A stretch of 36,291 nucleotides of DNA from Candidatus Methanoperedens sp. (GTDB taxonomy: Archaea > Halobacteriota > Methanosarcinia > Methanosarcinales > Methanoperedenaceae): the NCBI GenBank assembly GCA_012026795.1, contig VEPM01000040.1, forward strand, positions 1 to 36,291. Direction: 5' to 3'. Made by a program: the position numbers and the translations under genes. Under the pieces are notes generated by a model. It was not told where the DNA came from. It ran no database searches and worked only from the letters and a program-made list of their open reading frames with translations. Position 1 is the stretch's first letter; each line of letters opens with the position of its first letter. Shown here in pieces: positions 15,623-24,422 of the stretch.

Positions 15623-15953
15623 AAAAATCTCCTTCGTTTTTGCCTCTGGATGATTAGTATATCCAAAAAATAATTTTAGATTAATTAAACCTTTATTGTT
15701 TAAGATATGAAATACTTTTTTAACTTTCAAATTTTGAAACAAAATTTGAAAGATAAGAACCTTTATTAAACCTTATGTATATTATAAGAATGTAATGCCT
15801 ATGGACACACATTAAAAGAAGAATATACTTACCATACAATCTTCCATTGAGCCTTCCACTCAATAATAAAAAGACGTTATGTCATAGGCATTTCTGTTAA
15901 TTATATAATCGATTAGTGCAATTGGAGAAGGTGGTAATTCATGGGAAAAGGAT
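15623..15953. other. Intergenic region between divergent chemoreceptor and kinase genes
   Basis: This AT-rich region of about 330 bp contains no credible gene. It must hold the promoters of both divergent genes; TTTAGATTAATTAAACC near 15673 is a candidate TATA region for the chemoreceptor. Its most striking content is the perfect palindrome at 15724-15752. Confidence 0.55.
15724..15752. promoter_or_regulatory. 29-bp perfect palindrome, candidate operator
   Basis: The 13-base arm CTTTCAAATTTTG and its exact reverse complement flank AAA. It lies about 100 bp upstream of the chemoreceptor start and 200 bp upstream of the kinase start. It is likely a dimeric regulator site; a hairpin in RNA is the alternative. 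The nearby REC-PadR protein is a candidate binder, by proximity only. Confidence 0.6.
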
Positions 15954-17708
15954 ATGCACGATTTTAACAGAAAGGAACACAATGAAAAAATAATTCTGAA
16001 TTCTAAAGATTATTTGATCATTATCTGTTTTTCCCTTAGCGTGTTCTACTGGGTTTTTGACTCCTTTTTACATAGTTTCTGGGGCACAAATACATTTATA
16101 GGGGAACTGCTCTATCCAACTCAGGAAGAAATATTTATTCGGTCGTTTGTAATATTTATTTTCATAGCATTCACTGCTTATTCCAGATATATTATCACTG
16201 AGATCAGTCGTATTGAAGAGGAAAAGAACTACCTCCTTAAAGCCATAGCTAGCAGCACCGAAGGCATTACCATAGCAGATGAAAAAGACCGATATCTATA
16301 CGTGAATGCAGCCTATGCCAGAATATTCGGATACGCCCGGGAAGACTTTATTGGAGAAACATGGCGAAAAATCACTCCCTCTGAAATAATACCTCAAACC
16401 GAAAAGGGGCTGAAAGATACTTTGAAAAATAAGGAAATTGGTATATTCAAAGGAGAGGTCCCCGGTTTTACTAAAGATGGTGGGATAATTCCTACGGAAG
16501 TCATTGCAACAGGAATCTGGGATGAGAATGGAAATTACACAGGGCATATTTGTACAGTCAGGGATATTTCGGAAAAAAAACAGGCAGAAAATGATCTTAA
16601 AGAGAGCGAAAAAAAGTTCCGCACAATATTTGAAGGGACAGACGTCGGAATAGCACTTTTTGAATGGAACGGACGGTTCATAGCAAACAATCCTGCGTTG
16701 CAGAAGATTTTAGGTTTTGGCTCGCAAGAGCTTAACTATGATCTGATTAACGAATTAACCCAACCGGAAGATTTCAAGGCCGATTTAGAATTGTACAGAG
16801 AAATGATTGCAGGGAAACGCGATGGTTACCAGATAGAAAAACGCTTCATCAGGAAAGATGGCATAACTATCTGGGGGCTGCTGACCATTTCCCTTGTTAA
16901 GGAAGATGACAACCAGCCTCGATTCATCATTTGCATGCTGGAGGATATTACTGAGCGCAAAAATGCGGAAGGAATTCTTCTTGAAAATGAGCGTCTGATG
17001 TATTCAAATAAAGTCAAGAACGAGTTTCTGGCACACATGAGCCATGAGCTGCGAACTCCTTTGACTTCCATCATCGGATTTTCCCAGCTCCTCAAGCGCA
17101 GGATAAACGGGGAATTAAATGCAAAACAGGAGCTTTATGTGGATAACGTTATCACAAGCGGAAAGTTCCTGCTCAATCTCATAAACGATATTCTTGATCT
17201 TAGTAAGATAGAAGCGCAAAAACTGGAACTATTTATCGAACAGATATCCGTGGATGAGGTCATAGATGAGACTCTTGAAATATTGAAGGAACAGGCCGTA
17301 AGCCATAATATAAGAATGGTAAAGAATAAAGAACCCGGGCTGGATTTTATCCGGGCTGACCGGCAGAGGTTAAAACAGGTGCTTTTTAACCTGATAAGCA
17401 ATGCTTTGAAATTCAGCGAAGAAGAGGGAGGGATAGTGATAGTATCAGTCATGAAATCCGGGAACATGGCTCAATTTTCGATATCGGATACAGGGATAGG
17501 TATAAAAGATGAAGATCTTGGTAAATTGTTCCGGAAATTTGAACAGCTTGATTCCGGATACACCAGAAAGAGTAAGGGGACAGGACTCGGACTTGCGATA
17601 TCAAAGCAGCTCGTAGAACTTCATGGTGGCAAAATCACGGTAGAGAGCAAATATGGGCAGGGGAGCATATTCACATTTACTATTCCGATAAATGAAATTC
17701 TTTATTAG
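15954..17708 (+). CDS. Membrane PAS-PAS sensor histidine kinase
   Basis: The 584 residues comprise two hydrophobic segments (about 19-37 and 62-80) enclosing a short outside loop, PAS1 (about 95-205), PAS2 (about 218-335), a HisKA dimerisation helix with phospho-acceptor His364 in [10 protein letters not shown], and a HATPase_c domain with an N box ([11 protein letters not shown]), G1 DTGIGI and G2 [10 protein letters not shown]. It would autophosphorylate and pass phosphate to a receiver such as the REC-PadR protein nearby. The ATG at 15954 is preceded closely by AAGGAT. Nothing looks broken. Confidence 0.93.
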   Translation: MHDFNRKEHNEKIILNSKDYLIIICFSLSVFYWVFDSFLHSFWGTNTFIGELLYPTQEEIFIRSFVIFIFIAFTAYSRYIITEISRIEEEKNYLLKAIASSTEGITIADEKDRYLYVNAAYARIFGYAREDFIGETWRKITPSEIIPQTEKGLKDTLKNKEIGIFKGEVPGFTKDGGIIPTEVIATGIWDENGNYTGHICTVRDISEKKQAENDLKESEKKFRTIFEGTDVGIALFEWNGRFIANNPALQKILGFGSQELNYDLINELTQPEDFKADLELYREMIAGKRDGYQIEKRFIRKDGITIWGLLTISLVKEDDNQPRFIICMLEDITERKNAEGILLENERLMYSNKVKNEFLAHMSHELRTPLTSIIGFSQLLKRRINGELNAKQELYVDNVITSGKFLLNLINDILDLSKIEAQKLELFIEQISVDEVIDETLEILKEQAVSHNIRMVKNKEPGLDFIRADRQRLKQVLFNLISNALKFSEEEGGIVIVSVMKSGNMAQFSISDTGIGIKDEDLGKLFRKFEQLDSGYTRKSKGTGLGLAISKQLVELHGGKITVESKYGQGSIFTFTIPINEILY

Positions 17709-17751
17709 TTAGTAATCCTATCTTACATGAACGTTATATGAAGGTGATTTT

Positions 17752-18063
17752 ATTCAGGAGTACTCATTTAAAAGAGGTTTTTCCCCGGATATCGGGAGAA
17801 TAAGAAGCGTGCTTGAAAAAAATTTTGCGACCGGGATCAAAGAGGATAATGGAAAATTAACACTGACATATGGTGCTTTCAGCCGTTTAACCCTCTATAT
17901 TGATAATAAAAAACTGGTAGCGGATTCAGAATCAAATAAAGCAGTAAAAGATAATGAAATTCTCGATACCAATAAGCGCTACAGGGATTTTCTTGAAGAG
18001 GCCACGGGTTATACCGCTAAAGATCGCCTCAAAATGGCAAAGAAAGCAGTTCAGGGAGATTAA
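17752..18063 (+). CDS. DUF5611-type archaeal protein, probable ATT start
   Basis: The product is similar to the small archaeal DUF5611 family. The conserved stretch begins before the first standard start (GTG at 17809): the in-frame codons from 17752 read (I)QEYSFKRGFSPDIGRIRSVLEKNF, which I recall as the family's N-terminus. No ATG, GTG or TTG exists in frame between the upstream stop (17728) and 17809, while AAGGTGA ends 4 bp before the ATT at 17752. I therefore annotate 104 residues from ATT; the fallback is 84 residues from 17809. The C-terminal EEATGYTAKDR motif is clear. The next gene begins 2 bp after the stop, so the two are co-transcribed. Confidence 0.7.
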   Translation: MQEYSFKRGFSPDIGRIRSVLEKNFATGIKEDNGKLTLTYGAFSRLTLYIDNKKLVADSESNKAVKDNEILDTNKRYRDFLEEATGYTAKDRLKMAKKAVQGD

Positions 18064-18065
18064 AT

Positions 18066-18563
18066 TTGCAGGATGTCCTCAGGAGACCTGATATTCCTGC
18101 CTGCCTCAGGATATGCGCAGGCACGGATGGCTCTGTCACCGGGCTTCTTGAGGTGCTTACTGGAAAAAGCGTAAAAGTTGAAACGATTTCCCAGCGTGTT
18201 ATTAAGGCAACAAAGGAAATTGCAAGGCTTCTTGATATAGAAACAGGAGATGATGTCAATGATCGTCTTGTTACACTGAAGGTCGATGATATCGTTTATG
18301 TCCTAGCAAAATCCCTGGCGCCTGTTAAAAGGATGCCGGAAGCTGTAAGGGCCGACCTGATGCGGGCTGATATTCCCATAGGGAAGATATTGCGTGAGCA
18401 TAAACTTGAAACCAGGCGCGATATTCTTAAAATGGAAATCGTGCACAGGGATTTTTTCGGGGAGCTGCCCGTTCTTTCAAGGGAATATAAGATAATCTAT
18501 GAAAACGCTGTGCTGATGTGGATAAATGAATGTTTTCCTGTAGATGAACGATGGAAAATATGA
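18066..18563 (+). CDS. Chorismate lyase-like protein (DUF98/Rv2949c family)
   Basis: The 165-residue protein fits the DUF98 family of chorismate pyruvate-lyases. These release pyruvate from chorismate to give 4-hydroxybenzoate, which in methanogens feeds methanopterin synthesis. Family-like features are LEVLTGKSVKVETISQRV, the basic VLAKSLAPVKRMPE stretch, and the C-terminal LPVLSREYKIIYENAVLMWINECFP. The start is a TTG with GGGAG upstream; no ATG is available nearby. It follows the DUF5611 gene by 2 bp. The substrate assignment rests on family knowledge, not on residues I could check. Confidence 0.75.
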   Translation: MQDVLRRPDIPACLRICAGTDGSVTGLLEVLTGKSVKVETISQRVIKATKEIARLLDIETGDDVNDRLVTLKVDDIVYVLAKSLAPVKRMPEAVRADLMRADIPIGKILREHKLETRRDILKMEIVHRDFFGELPVLSREYKIIYENAVLMWINECFPVDERWKI

Positions 18564-18600
18564 AAGGTTTTTAAACTTTTAGTATAATGCAGGAAGTATT

Positions 18601-18882
18601 ATGATCACTAAAAAAGACCTTGAGCATATCGGGTGGCTTTCGCGCCTTGAATTAAGCGAAGAAGACAAGGAAAAATATACACCAAAGCTCAATTCTGTTC
18701 TTGATTATTTCGGGGAGCTTGATAAAGCTGATACCGAAGGTGTGGAACCTTCATATCATGTAATGCCCATGAGCAATGTTTTCAGGGAAGATGTTCCCGC
18801 ACCATCGTTGTCGCAGGAAGAAGCGCTTTCCAATGCCCCGAAATCCCAGGATGGGTTCATCAAGGCTCCAAGGATGATGTAA
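18601..18882 (+). CDS. gatC: Asp/Glu-tRNA amidotransferase subunit C
   Basis: The 93-residue GatC wraps around GatA and stabilises the GatCAB complex, which converts Asp-tRNA(Asn) and/or Glu-tRNA(Gln) to the amidated forms. Typical features are the N-terminal helix LEHIGWLSRLELSEEDKEKY, LNSVLDYFGELDKADTEGVEPSYHV, and the C-terminal FIKAPRMM. It is the first gene of gatCAB, with AGGAAG before the ATG and a TATA-like TTTTTAAAC around 18568. It abuts gatA directly. Confidence 0.93.
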   Translation: MITKKDLEHIGWLSRLELSEEDKEKYTPKLNSVLDYFGELDKADTEGVEPSYHVMPMSNVFREDVPAPSLSQEEALSNAPKSQDGFIKAPRMM

Positions 18883-20301
18883 ATGGCATCTATCAATGAA
18901 CTCATAGAAAGGATTCATGCCGATTCCTCTGAAGAAATCGTTGCTGAATATCTGGAGAAGATCGAAAAGAGCAAATTGAATGCTTTTATAACAGTAGCAA
19001 GAGAAAGCGCACTTTTACGTGCAAAGGAGATAGATTTACAGGGGCATGACGGGCCGCTTGCCGGGATACCAGTAGCGATAAAAGACAATATTTCGACAAA
19101 AGGTATTGCGACCACATGCGCCTCAAAGATACTTACAGGTTACATCCCACCATATGATGCCCATGTTATTGAAAAACTAAAGGAAGCGGGTGCGATCATC
19201 ATCGGGAAGGCGAACATGGACGAATTCGCAATGGGTTCATCCACAGAAACAAGCTTCTACGGACCTACCCTTAATCCATGGGACACGACAAGAGTCCCTG
19301 GCGGCTCATCGGGCGGAAGCGCAGCAGCAGTGGCAGGAGGCGAAGCGCCGCTTTCCCTTGGTTCGGATACTGGCGGATCAGTCCGCTGCCCGGCGTCTTT
19401 TTGCGGCGTTGTGGGATTAAAACCGACTTACGGGGTTATATCCCGCTACGGACTTATTTCATATGCCAATTCGCTTGAGCAGATAGGACCATTTGCAACA
19501 AGCGTTCGTGATGTTGCGACACTTTTTGATGTAATTGCGGGCCACGATCCCCGTGATTCCACATCAGTTGACAGGGAAACAAATTATTCATCAGCCCTTG
19601 TTAACGACGTGAAGGGATTGAAGATTGGAGTTCCTGAAGAATATTTCGGGGAAGGTACCGATAAGAATGTGGAAAAATCGGTAAGGGATGCCATCAATAC
19701 ACTTGAAGGACTTGGGGCGACCAGTGTTGAGGTCAAGATGCCGCATACAAAATATGCACTTTCTGCTTACTATATAATTGCAATGAGCGAAGCATCATCC
19801 AACCTTGCCAGGTTTGATGGGATGAGATATGGGCTTCGAACCGAGGATTCTGACTGGCATACGACATTCTCGCAGGTAAGGGCAGCAGGGTTTGGCGATG
19901 AGGTCAAGAGGCGCATCCTGCTGGGAACGTACGCTCTTTCTGCAGGGTATCATGATAAATATTACTTAAAAGCCCTGAAGATCAGGACTCTTATAAAACA
20001 GGACTTTGAGCGCGCATTCAGGGATACGGACGTCCTTATTGCACCAACGATGCCATATCCGGCATTCAAGCTCGGTGAGAAGATCGATGACCCGATATCG
20101 CTTTATCTTGCAGATGTTGATACTGTGCCAATTAATCTTGCGGGTGTTCCTTCCATATCATTGCCATGCGGCTTTTCAGGGCATCTGCCTATCGGGATGC
20201 AGGTGATAGGGAAGCATTTTGATGAAGCCGCGATTTTGCGCACAGCTTATACTTTTGAAGAAAATACGGATTTCCACACGAAGCACCCGGAGGGATCGTA
20301 A
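18883..20301 (+). CDS. gatA: Asp/Glu-tRNA amidotransferase subunit A
   Basis: GatA is the glutaminase that supplies ammonia to GatB. The 472 residues show the amidase-signature catalytic triad: Lys in VAIKDNIS, the cis-Ser in GGSSGGSAAAVAGG, and the nucleophilic Ser in SDTGGSVRCPASF. Length is normal. It begins directly after the gatC stop, and its own stop overlaps the gatB start as TAATG. Confidence 0.96.
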   Translation: MASINELIERIHADSSEEIVAEYLEKIEKSKLNAFITVARESALLRAKEIDLQGHDGPLAGIPVAIKDNISTKGIATTCASKILTGYIPPYDAHVIEKLKEAGAIIIGKANMDEFAMGSSTETSFYGPTLNPWDTTRVPGGSSGGSAAAVAGGEAPLSLGSDTGGSVRCPASFCGVVGLKPTYGVISRYGLISYANSLEQIGPFATSVRDVATLFDVIAGHDPRDSTSVDRETNYSSALVNDVKGLKIGVPEEYFGEGTDKNVEKSVRDAINTLEGLGATSVEVKMPHTKYALSAYYIIAMSEASSNLARFDGMRYGLRTEDSDWHTTFSQVRAAGFGDEVKRRILLGTYALSAGYHDKYYLKALKIRTLIKQDFERAFRDTDVLIAPTMPYPAFKLGEKIDDPISLYLADVDTVPINLAGVPSISLPCGFSGHLPIGMQVIGKHFDEAAILRTAYTFEENTDFHTKHPEGS

Positions 20302-21722
20302 TGTACGAGAATCCTGACGGCGTGATGATAGGGCTTGAAGTACATGTGCAACTGAATAAGCTAAAGACTAAGGTTTTCTGCGGATGCAGTACCGATTATC
20401 ACAACGATCCGCCAAATTCGCATGTATGCCCTGTGTGCCTCGGACTTCCGGGATCGCTGCCTGTGATAAACAAGAAAGCAGTTGAAGCAGCCATAAAAAT
20501 CGGGCTTGCCCTTAATTGCAGGGTAGAAGAGCATACGCAATTTTACAGGAAGAACTACTATTATCCTGATCTTCCCAAAGGTTTCCAGATAACGCAATAT
20601 GATTTCCCGATTTCAAGCGGGGGCTACATAATGATCGAAGGTGAAGATGGAGAGCACAGGGTTGGGATTACAAGGGCTCACATGGAAGAAGACCCTGGCC
20701 GGCTTGTGCATGAGGGCACGATCGACAAATCAAAATATACGCTTATCGATTACAACCGTTCAGGGATGGCGCTGATCGAGATAGTAAGCGAACCTGATAT
20801 GCGAAGCCCGAAAGAGGCTCGCCGGTATCTTGATAAATTGAGGAATATCCTTGAATATCTTGATATTTTTGACGGGGATCTTGAAGGTGCACTCAGGGTT
20901 GACGCCAACATTTCCATTATGGGCGGACAGCGCGCCGAGATAAAGAACATCTCATCGCATAAGGGAGCAGAACGCGCGCTCCTGTTTGAGATAGTGCGAC
21001 AGAAGAACGTGCTCAGGAGGGGCGGCGTGGTAGTCCAGGAAACGCGCCACTTTGATGAAGCGCGCGAGATCACGCTTTCCATGCGTTCCAAGGAAGAAGC
21101 ACATGATTACCGATATTTCCCCGAACCCGACCTTGTACCGCTTAAGATATCAGGCTGGGCGCCAGCTATCAAGGCAACGCTGCCAGAGCTTCCGGATGCT
21201 AGAAGAATGAGATTTGTGGAGCAATACGGCATCACTGATGACCATGCCAAGGCGCTCACATCGGAATTGAAGCTTGCAATATTTTATGAAGATGTCGCGA
21301 AAAAAACTGATCCAAAGAAAGCGGCGGTCTGGATATGCGATGTACTTAAAGGTGAATTGAACTACCGCGACCTCACAATCGAGGCTTTCAAGAAGGAGCA
21401 TATGTTATCGGTTATCGAACTTCTTGCGAGCAAGAAAATAACAGAGGACGGCGCTGTTGATATAATCAGGACGCTGCTGGATAAAGGCGGCTCGCCTGAT
21501 GAGATTGTTAAAGAGAAGGGACTCCTTAAAGTGGAAGGGGATATCGTGGCAACAGCAGCAGAAGAAGCGATCAAAGAAAATCCACAGGCTGTGGCTGATT
21601 TCAAAGCCGGGAAGGAGAAGGCGCTCAACTCGCTTGTCGGGGCGGTCATGAAGAAAACGAAAGGCAGGGCGGATGCGAGGGCGGCGAGGGAAGTGCTGCT
21701 TGGAAAGCTAAATTCTGAATAA
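20301..21722 (+). CDS. gatB: Asp/Glu-tRNA amidotransferase subunit B
   Basis: GatB binds the mischarged tRNA, activates its side-chain carboxylate with ATP and transfers ammonia. The 473 residues begin with the catalytic domain (IGLEVHVQLN, CGCSTDY...CPVCLGLPGSLPVIN zinc site, YYPDLPKGFQITQ), followed by the helical cradle and the GatB/YqeY tail (about 370-473). The DNA of this tail is partly repeated downstream at 22586-22665 and 23851-24187, so this is the intact parent-type copy. Confidence 0.96.
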   Translation: MYENPDGVMIGLEVHVQLNKLKTKVFCGCSTDYHNDPPNSHVCPVCLGLPGSLPVINKKAVEAAIKIGLALNCRVEEHTQFYRKNYYYPDLPKGFQITQYDFPISSGGYIMIEGEDGEHRVGITRAHMEEDPGRLVHEGTIDKSKYTLIDYNRSGMALIEIVSEPDMRSPKEARRYLDKLRNILEYLDIFDGDLEGALRVDANISIMGGQRAEIKNISSHKGAERALLFEIVRQKNVLRRGGVVVQETRHFDEAREITLSMRSKEEAHDYRYFPEPDLVPLKISGWAPAIKATLPELPDARRMRFVEQYGITDDHAKALTSELKLAIFYEDVAKKTDPKKAAVWICDVLKGELNYRDLTIEAFKKEHMLSVIELLASKKITEDGAVDIIRTLLDKGGSPDEIVKEKGLLKVEGDIVATAAEEAIKENPQAVADFKAGKEKALNSLVGAVMKKTKGRADARAAREVLLGKLNSE

Positions 21723-21744
21723 ATGTATATTATGCCTCAAAAAT

Positions 21745-22434
21745 TTAAGCTATAAATAGGAAGATGCCACTGTATTTATTTTTTATCATTTTTTCTATGT
21801 ATGATTGAAGTTGATTTATTTTTGAAAATATGTCGTTGAATTCCTTTTCGTTATACGAAAAGTCCCACTCGCCTCTCTTGCCTTCATTATGGGTATATAT
21901 AGATAGTTCTTTGTAAATACGAAGTATAGCATCAAAATCGTTGGATGATACTTTTCTTAATTTGTCCGTGAAGTTCAAACCACCCACATCTTCCACATTC
22001 ATCCACTTTTTTGTAAAATCCTTATCTGCGAGTGGATTAGTATCACAATAAATAGAAACAACAACAAGTTCTAACCACTTTCTTAATAATATTCTTGATG
22101 TTTTATATTTTGCAGATATGAGAAGCAAAAACATATCTTCCAAGGTATCATTTATTTCATTTAATTTGTATGGGAGGCAATCATATTTCAATTGTTCTTT
22201 ATCCAAGGGGAATGAAATTAAATGGGTATATCCTCCTATAATTCCCATTATCCTTTGACACTCATCTGGTTTTTCTTCGATGGTTTCATCCATAGACTTT
22301 TTGACACGTTCAATTTCTTTTTTTAAATCTGCATTAACGGCTTCATTTAGTTCTTTTTTATGCTGCTCATCTTCAATTTGCCAATCGATAAATTCCAGCT
22401 CTTCATCGGAAATTTGCTCCTTTTTGAAGGTCAT
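21745..22434 (-). CDS. Uncharacterised helical protein, possible HEPN-like C-terminus
   Basis: This 229-residue protein belongs to no family I can name. The first 60 residues are highly charged and probably coiled coil. The rest is helical, with KYKTSRILLRKWLELVVVSIYCD and ILRIYKELSIYTHNEGKRGEW. The spacing and the late YTH motif are reminiscent of HEPN-type proteins, but I see no secure R-x4-6-H motif. It is convergent with gatB, 23 bp after its stop, and sits in a region of transferred defence and toxin genes. It is AT-richer than gatB, which fits a foreign origin. Confidence 0.65.
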   Translation of the reverse strand: MTFKKEQISDEELEFIDWQIEDEQHKKELNEAVNADLKKEIERVKKSMDETIEEKPDECQRIMGIIGGYTHLISFPLDKEQLKYDCLPYKLNEINDTLEDMFLLLISAKYKTSRILLRKWLELVVVSIYCDTNPLADKDFTKKWMNVEDVGGLNFTDKLRKVSSNDFDAILRIYKELSIYTHNEGKRGEWDFSYNEKEFNDIFSKINQLQSYIEKMIKNKYSGIFLFIA

Positions 22435-22585
22435 TTTTTTACACCTTATAATCTTATGTATTTAAAATGCAGAAAATAATATTTAAGCATTCTCATTGCA
22501 TTGACGGCGGCCGCCGAAGTGCTCACATCTTCTTCATAAGTTCAGCCGGAGTTATTGCTGCTTACTCAACATCGGGAATAAAAGC

Positions 22586-22665
22586 AAAGAAAATCCGCAA
22601 GTTGTGGCCGATTTCATAGCCAGAAAGGATAAGGCGCTCAACTCATTGTGGGAGCTGTCCAATAA
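22586..22665 (+). pseudogene. gatB: Degenerate fragment of a gatB 3' end
   Basis: The codons from 22586 read KENPQVVADFIARKDKALNS and then, after a 1-base deletion, VGAVQ and a stop. This matches gatB residues KENPQAVADFKAGKEKALNSLVGAV. It is too short and frameshifted to work. Bases 22501-22530 (GCGGCCGCCGAAGTGCT) also resemble the extreme end of gatB, so more than one remnant may be stacked here. Nothing else recognisable lies in the gap from 22435 to 22732. Confidence 0.7.
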
Positions 22666-22732
22666 ATAAGATTCTTGAAACTCATAACATACTGTTAAAT
22701 ATTATCTTACTCATATTTCATATGGTGACAGA

Positions 22733-22882
22733 ATGCCTGTAATCCTTGAGAAATTGGTTAAAGCTCTTGAACATATAGATATTAAAGTTAAAACAAAGAG
22801 AAAAATCGCGGATAAATGGCTCGGAGTATTTGAAGGCGCTATTCCTGAAGAATTAACAAGCACAGAATATATAAAAAGCTAA
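22733..22882 (+). CDS. Small antitoxin-like protein, possibly frameshifted remnant
   Basis: This 49-codon ORF has an ATG preceded by GGTGA. It reads like a short VapB-type antitoxin, with basic helix KTKRKIADKWLGVFEGAIPEELTSTEYIKS. A one-base shift at the stop would continue as LRESCYGK, the kind of ending such antitoxins have, so a recent frameshift is likely. A 23-codon ORF (22895-22966, beginning MEKCRIFLDM, PIN-like) follows and overlaps the MNT start as TGATG. I take the whole as a decayed VapBC module whose tail now leads into the MNT gene. Confidence 0.45.
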   Translation: MPVILEKLVKALEHIDIKVKTKRKIADKWLGVFEGAIPEELTSTEYIKS

Positions 22883-22965
22883 GAGAAAGTTGCTATGGAA
22901 AAATGCAGGATATTTCTGGATATGATTGAGGATGATTTACTGAGCAAATTGCATCAGGAGATTTG

Positions 22966-23403
22966 ATGATATCGCAATTTCAAGATGAAGATGAGACATT
23001 ACAAATGTTCATAAATAGTTCTAAAAAGGTATTCGGTAATAACCTTAAGGCAATTGTTCTATTTGGTTCCCGCGCCAGCGGAATGGCAAGAAAATATTCT
23101 GATTATGATTTACTTATTATTGCTGAAAAACTTCCTTCAGACTGGCGCAAGCGTGATAATTTAGTTCTGGAACTCGATCAACACGGTATTTCTGACATAC
23201 TTCTCTACACTGAAAATGAAATGGAAGATGCAATAAATTCCGTAAATCCAATAATGATGAACATTTTTGATCACCCTATTAAAATATTACACGGAAAATC
23301 TTGTATTGATAGATTATTTCATTTATTTTCAAAAAATATTAGCGGGAACATTCTCAAATTAGGAACGAATACATGGAAAATTACTGGTGAAATTAATGTT
23401 TGA
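22966..23403 (+). CDS. MNT-type nucleotidyltransferase antitoxin
   Basis: Minimal nucleotidyltransferase of the MntA/HepT two-gene system. The GSx10DxD motif is complete: GSRASGMARKYSDYD (about 35-49), preceded by AIVLF. In characterised pairs the MNT protein adenylylates the HEPN toxin and silences it. I start at the ATG at 22966, which has AGGAG at good spacing; the TTG just before it is less likely. The 3' end overlaps the HEPN gene by 8 bp. Confidence 0.9.
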   Translation: MISQFQDEDETLQMFINSSKKVFGNNLKAIVLFGSRASGMARKYSDYDLLIIAEKLPSDWRKRDNLVLELDQHGISDILLYTENEMEDAINSVNPIMMNIFDHPIKILHGKSCIDRLFHLFSKNISGNILKLGTNTWKITGEINV

Positions 23404-23839
23404 ATTCTCAAAAATAGCCAGTGCATTCCTTACAGAATCAGAACTTGATTTGAAGTCAGCAAAACTCCTATTTGAAAATGGAATTTATAGCAGGGCGATA
23501 TATTTTGCTCATCAATCATCAGAGAAAGCGATAAAATCCTGCCTTGCTATCAGGAATATCATTTCAGGGGAACACAAGGTGACTGCATTTTTTGAAAAGG
23601 AATTCAGTAATGATTTCGATAAAAAAGTTTTTTCTGAAATTTTAAAGTATTCAAGGGAACTTGAGATCCAGGGAATAAAATCTAGATATCCTCTTTTTTC
23701 ACGTCCCGATAAACCGATATGGATTCCATCCGGAGAATATATTGAGGATGATGCAAGAGAGGCAATCAAAAAAGCTGATTTTATATTGAATTCATTGATG
23801 GAGTTTATAGTTTCTAATCTGGGGAATTATCCTGACTAA
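23396..23839 (+). CDS. HEPN-domain toxin
   Basis: HEPN proteins of this pair are RNases controlled by the MNT partner. The 147 residues show the family core SRAIYFAHQSSEKAIKSCLAIRN. A candidate catalytic R-x6-H motif follows (R53...H60 in RNIISGEH), though its position should be compared with HepT structures. The start is the ATG at 23396 with GGTGA upstream, overlapping the MNT stop; a GTG at 23387 is an alternative. The stop overlaps an ATG (TAATG) that opens the gatB fragment directly downstream. Confidence 0.88.
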   Translation: MFEFSKIASAFLTESELDLKSAKLLFENGIYSRAIYFAHQSSEKAIKSCLAIRNIISGEHKVTAFFEKEFSNDFDKKVFSEILKYSRELEIQGIKSRYPLFSRPDKPIWIPSGEYIEDDAREAIKKADFILNSLMEFIVSNLGNYPD

Positions 23840-23850
23840 TGAGGGCTTAT

Positions 23851-24187
23851 CCCTCTTTCAATAAAGAGGAGATGCAAAAAATCATCGAACTCCTTGCGAG
23901 CAAGAAAATAACAGAGGATGGCGCTGTTGATATTATCAGGACGCTTCTTGACAAAGGCGGTTCGCCTGAAGAGATAGTAAAAGAAAAAGGTCTCCTGAAA
24001 GTCGAAGGAGATATCGTTTCAATAGCCGCAGAAGAAGCCATCAAGGAAAATCCGGCTGCTGTAGCTGATTTCAAAGCCGGGAAGGAAAAGGCGCTCAACT
24101 CGCTTGTGGGGGCTGTGATGAAGAAGACGAAAGGAAGGGCGGGATGCGCGGGCGGCGCGGGAGATATTGCTGGGGAAGCTGGGGTAA
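23851..24187 (+). pseudogene. gatB: Diverged copy of the gatB C-terminal (YqeY-like) domain
   Basis: From SFNKEEMQKIIELLASKKITEDG onwards this copies gatB residues from about 360 to the end. By hand I count about 27 synonymous and 4 amino-acid-changing codon differences over about 88 codons against the intact gene, so it evolved under protein selection, as from a related species' gatB. One inserted G near 24130 throws the frame; removing it gives GRADARAAREILLGKLG and a TAA at 24185, exactly a GatB end. The open frame begins with an ATG overlapping the HEPN stop. I regard it as a relic of an insertion at gatB. Confidence 0.8.
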
Positions 24188-24200
24188 TGACGAAAATCAC

Positions 24201-24262
24201 CGCAAAGTTCGCAAAGAACGCAAAGTTTGGCAGCAAAATCTTTGCGCCCTTTGTGTTCTTTG
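24201..24262. repeat. CGCAAAG tandem and inverted repeat
   Basis: CGCAAAGTT, CGCAAAGAA and CGCAAAG follow each other with a 9-bp period. After 15 bases the complementary series CTTTGCGCC, CTTTGTGTT, CTTTG appears, so the whole can fold into a long hairpin. It directly follows the gatB relic. Confidence 0.65.
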
Positions 24263-24317
24263 GGGTGGGATTACCTCAACACGATCAGCAATATAGCTTC
24301 AAAATGCTTTTTTTTAG

Positions 24318-24422
24318 GATCAAAGGCTTGAAAGATACCAGAAACTTTTCGAAGAAGCCTTCCCAGGACAAACAGCACTCGATATATTGCATAGAAAGCC
24401 TAAAAAACATGCCAAAAAATAG
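24318..24422 (+). pseudogene. C-terminal remnant of an antitoxin
   Basis: The frame after a TAG at 24315 reads DQRLERYQKLFEEAFPGQTA and so on to a basic HAKK end. It has the look of a VapB-type tail and overlaps the ATG of the PIN fragment that follows. The N-terminal DNA-binding half is missing, so it is a truncated antitoxin. Confidence 0.45.

Noticed and set aside
22727-22734. Another GACAGAA box near the small antitoxin gene
   Set aside because: There is no TTCTGTC partner within about 60 bp, so it is not a sixth copy of the palindromic element.
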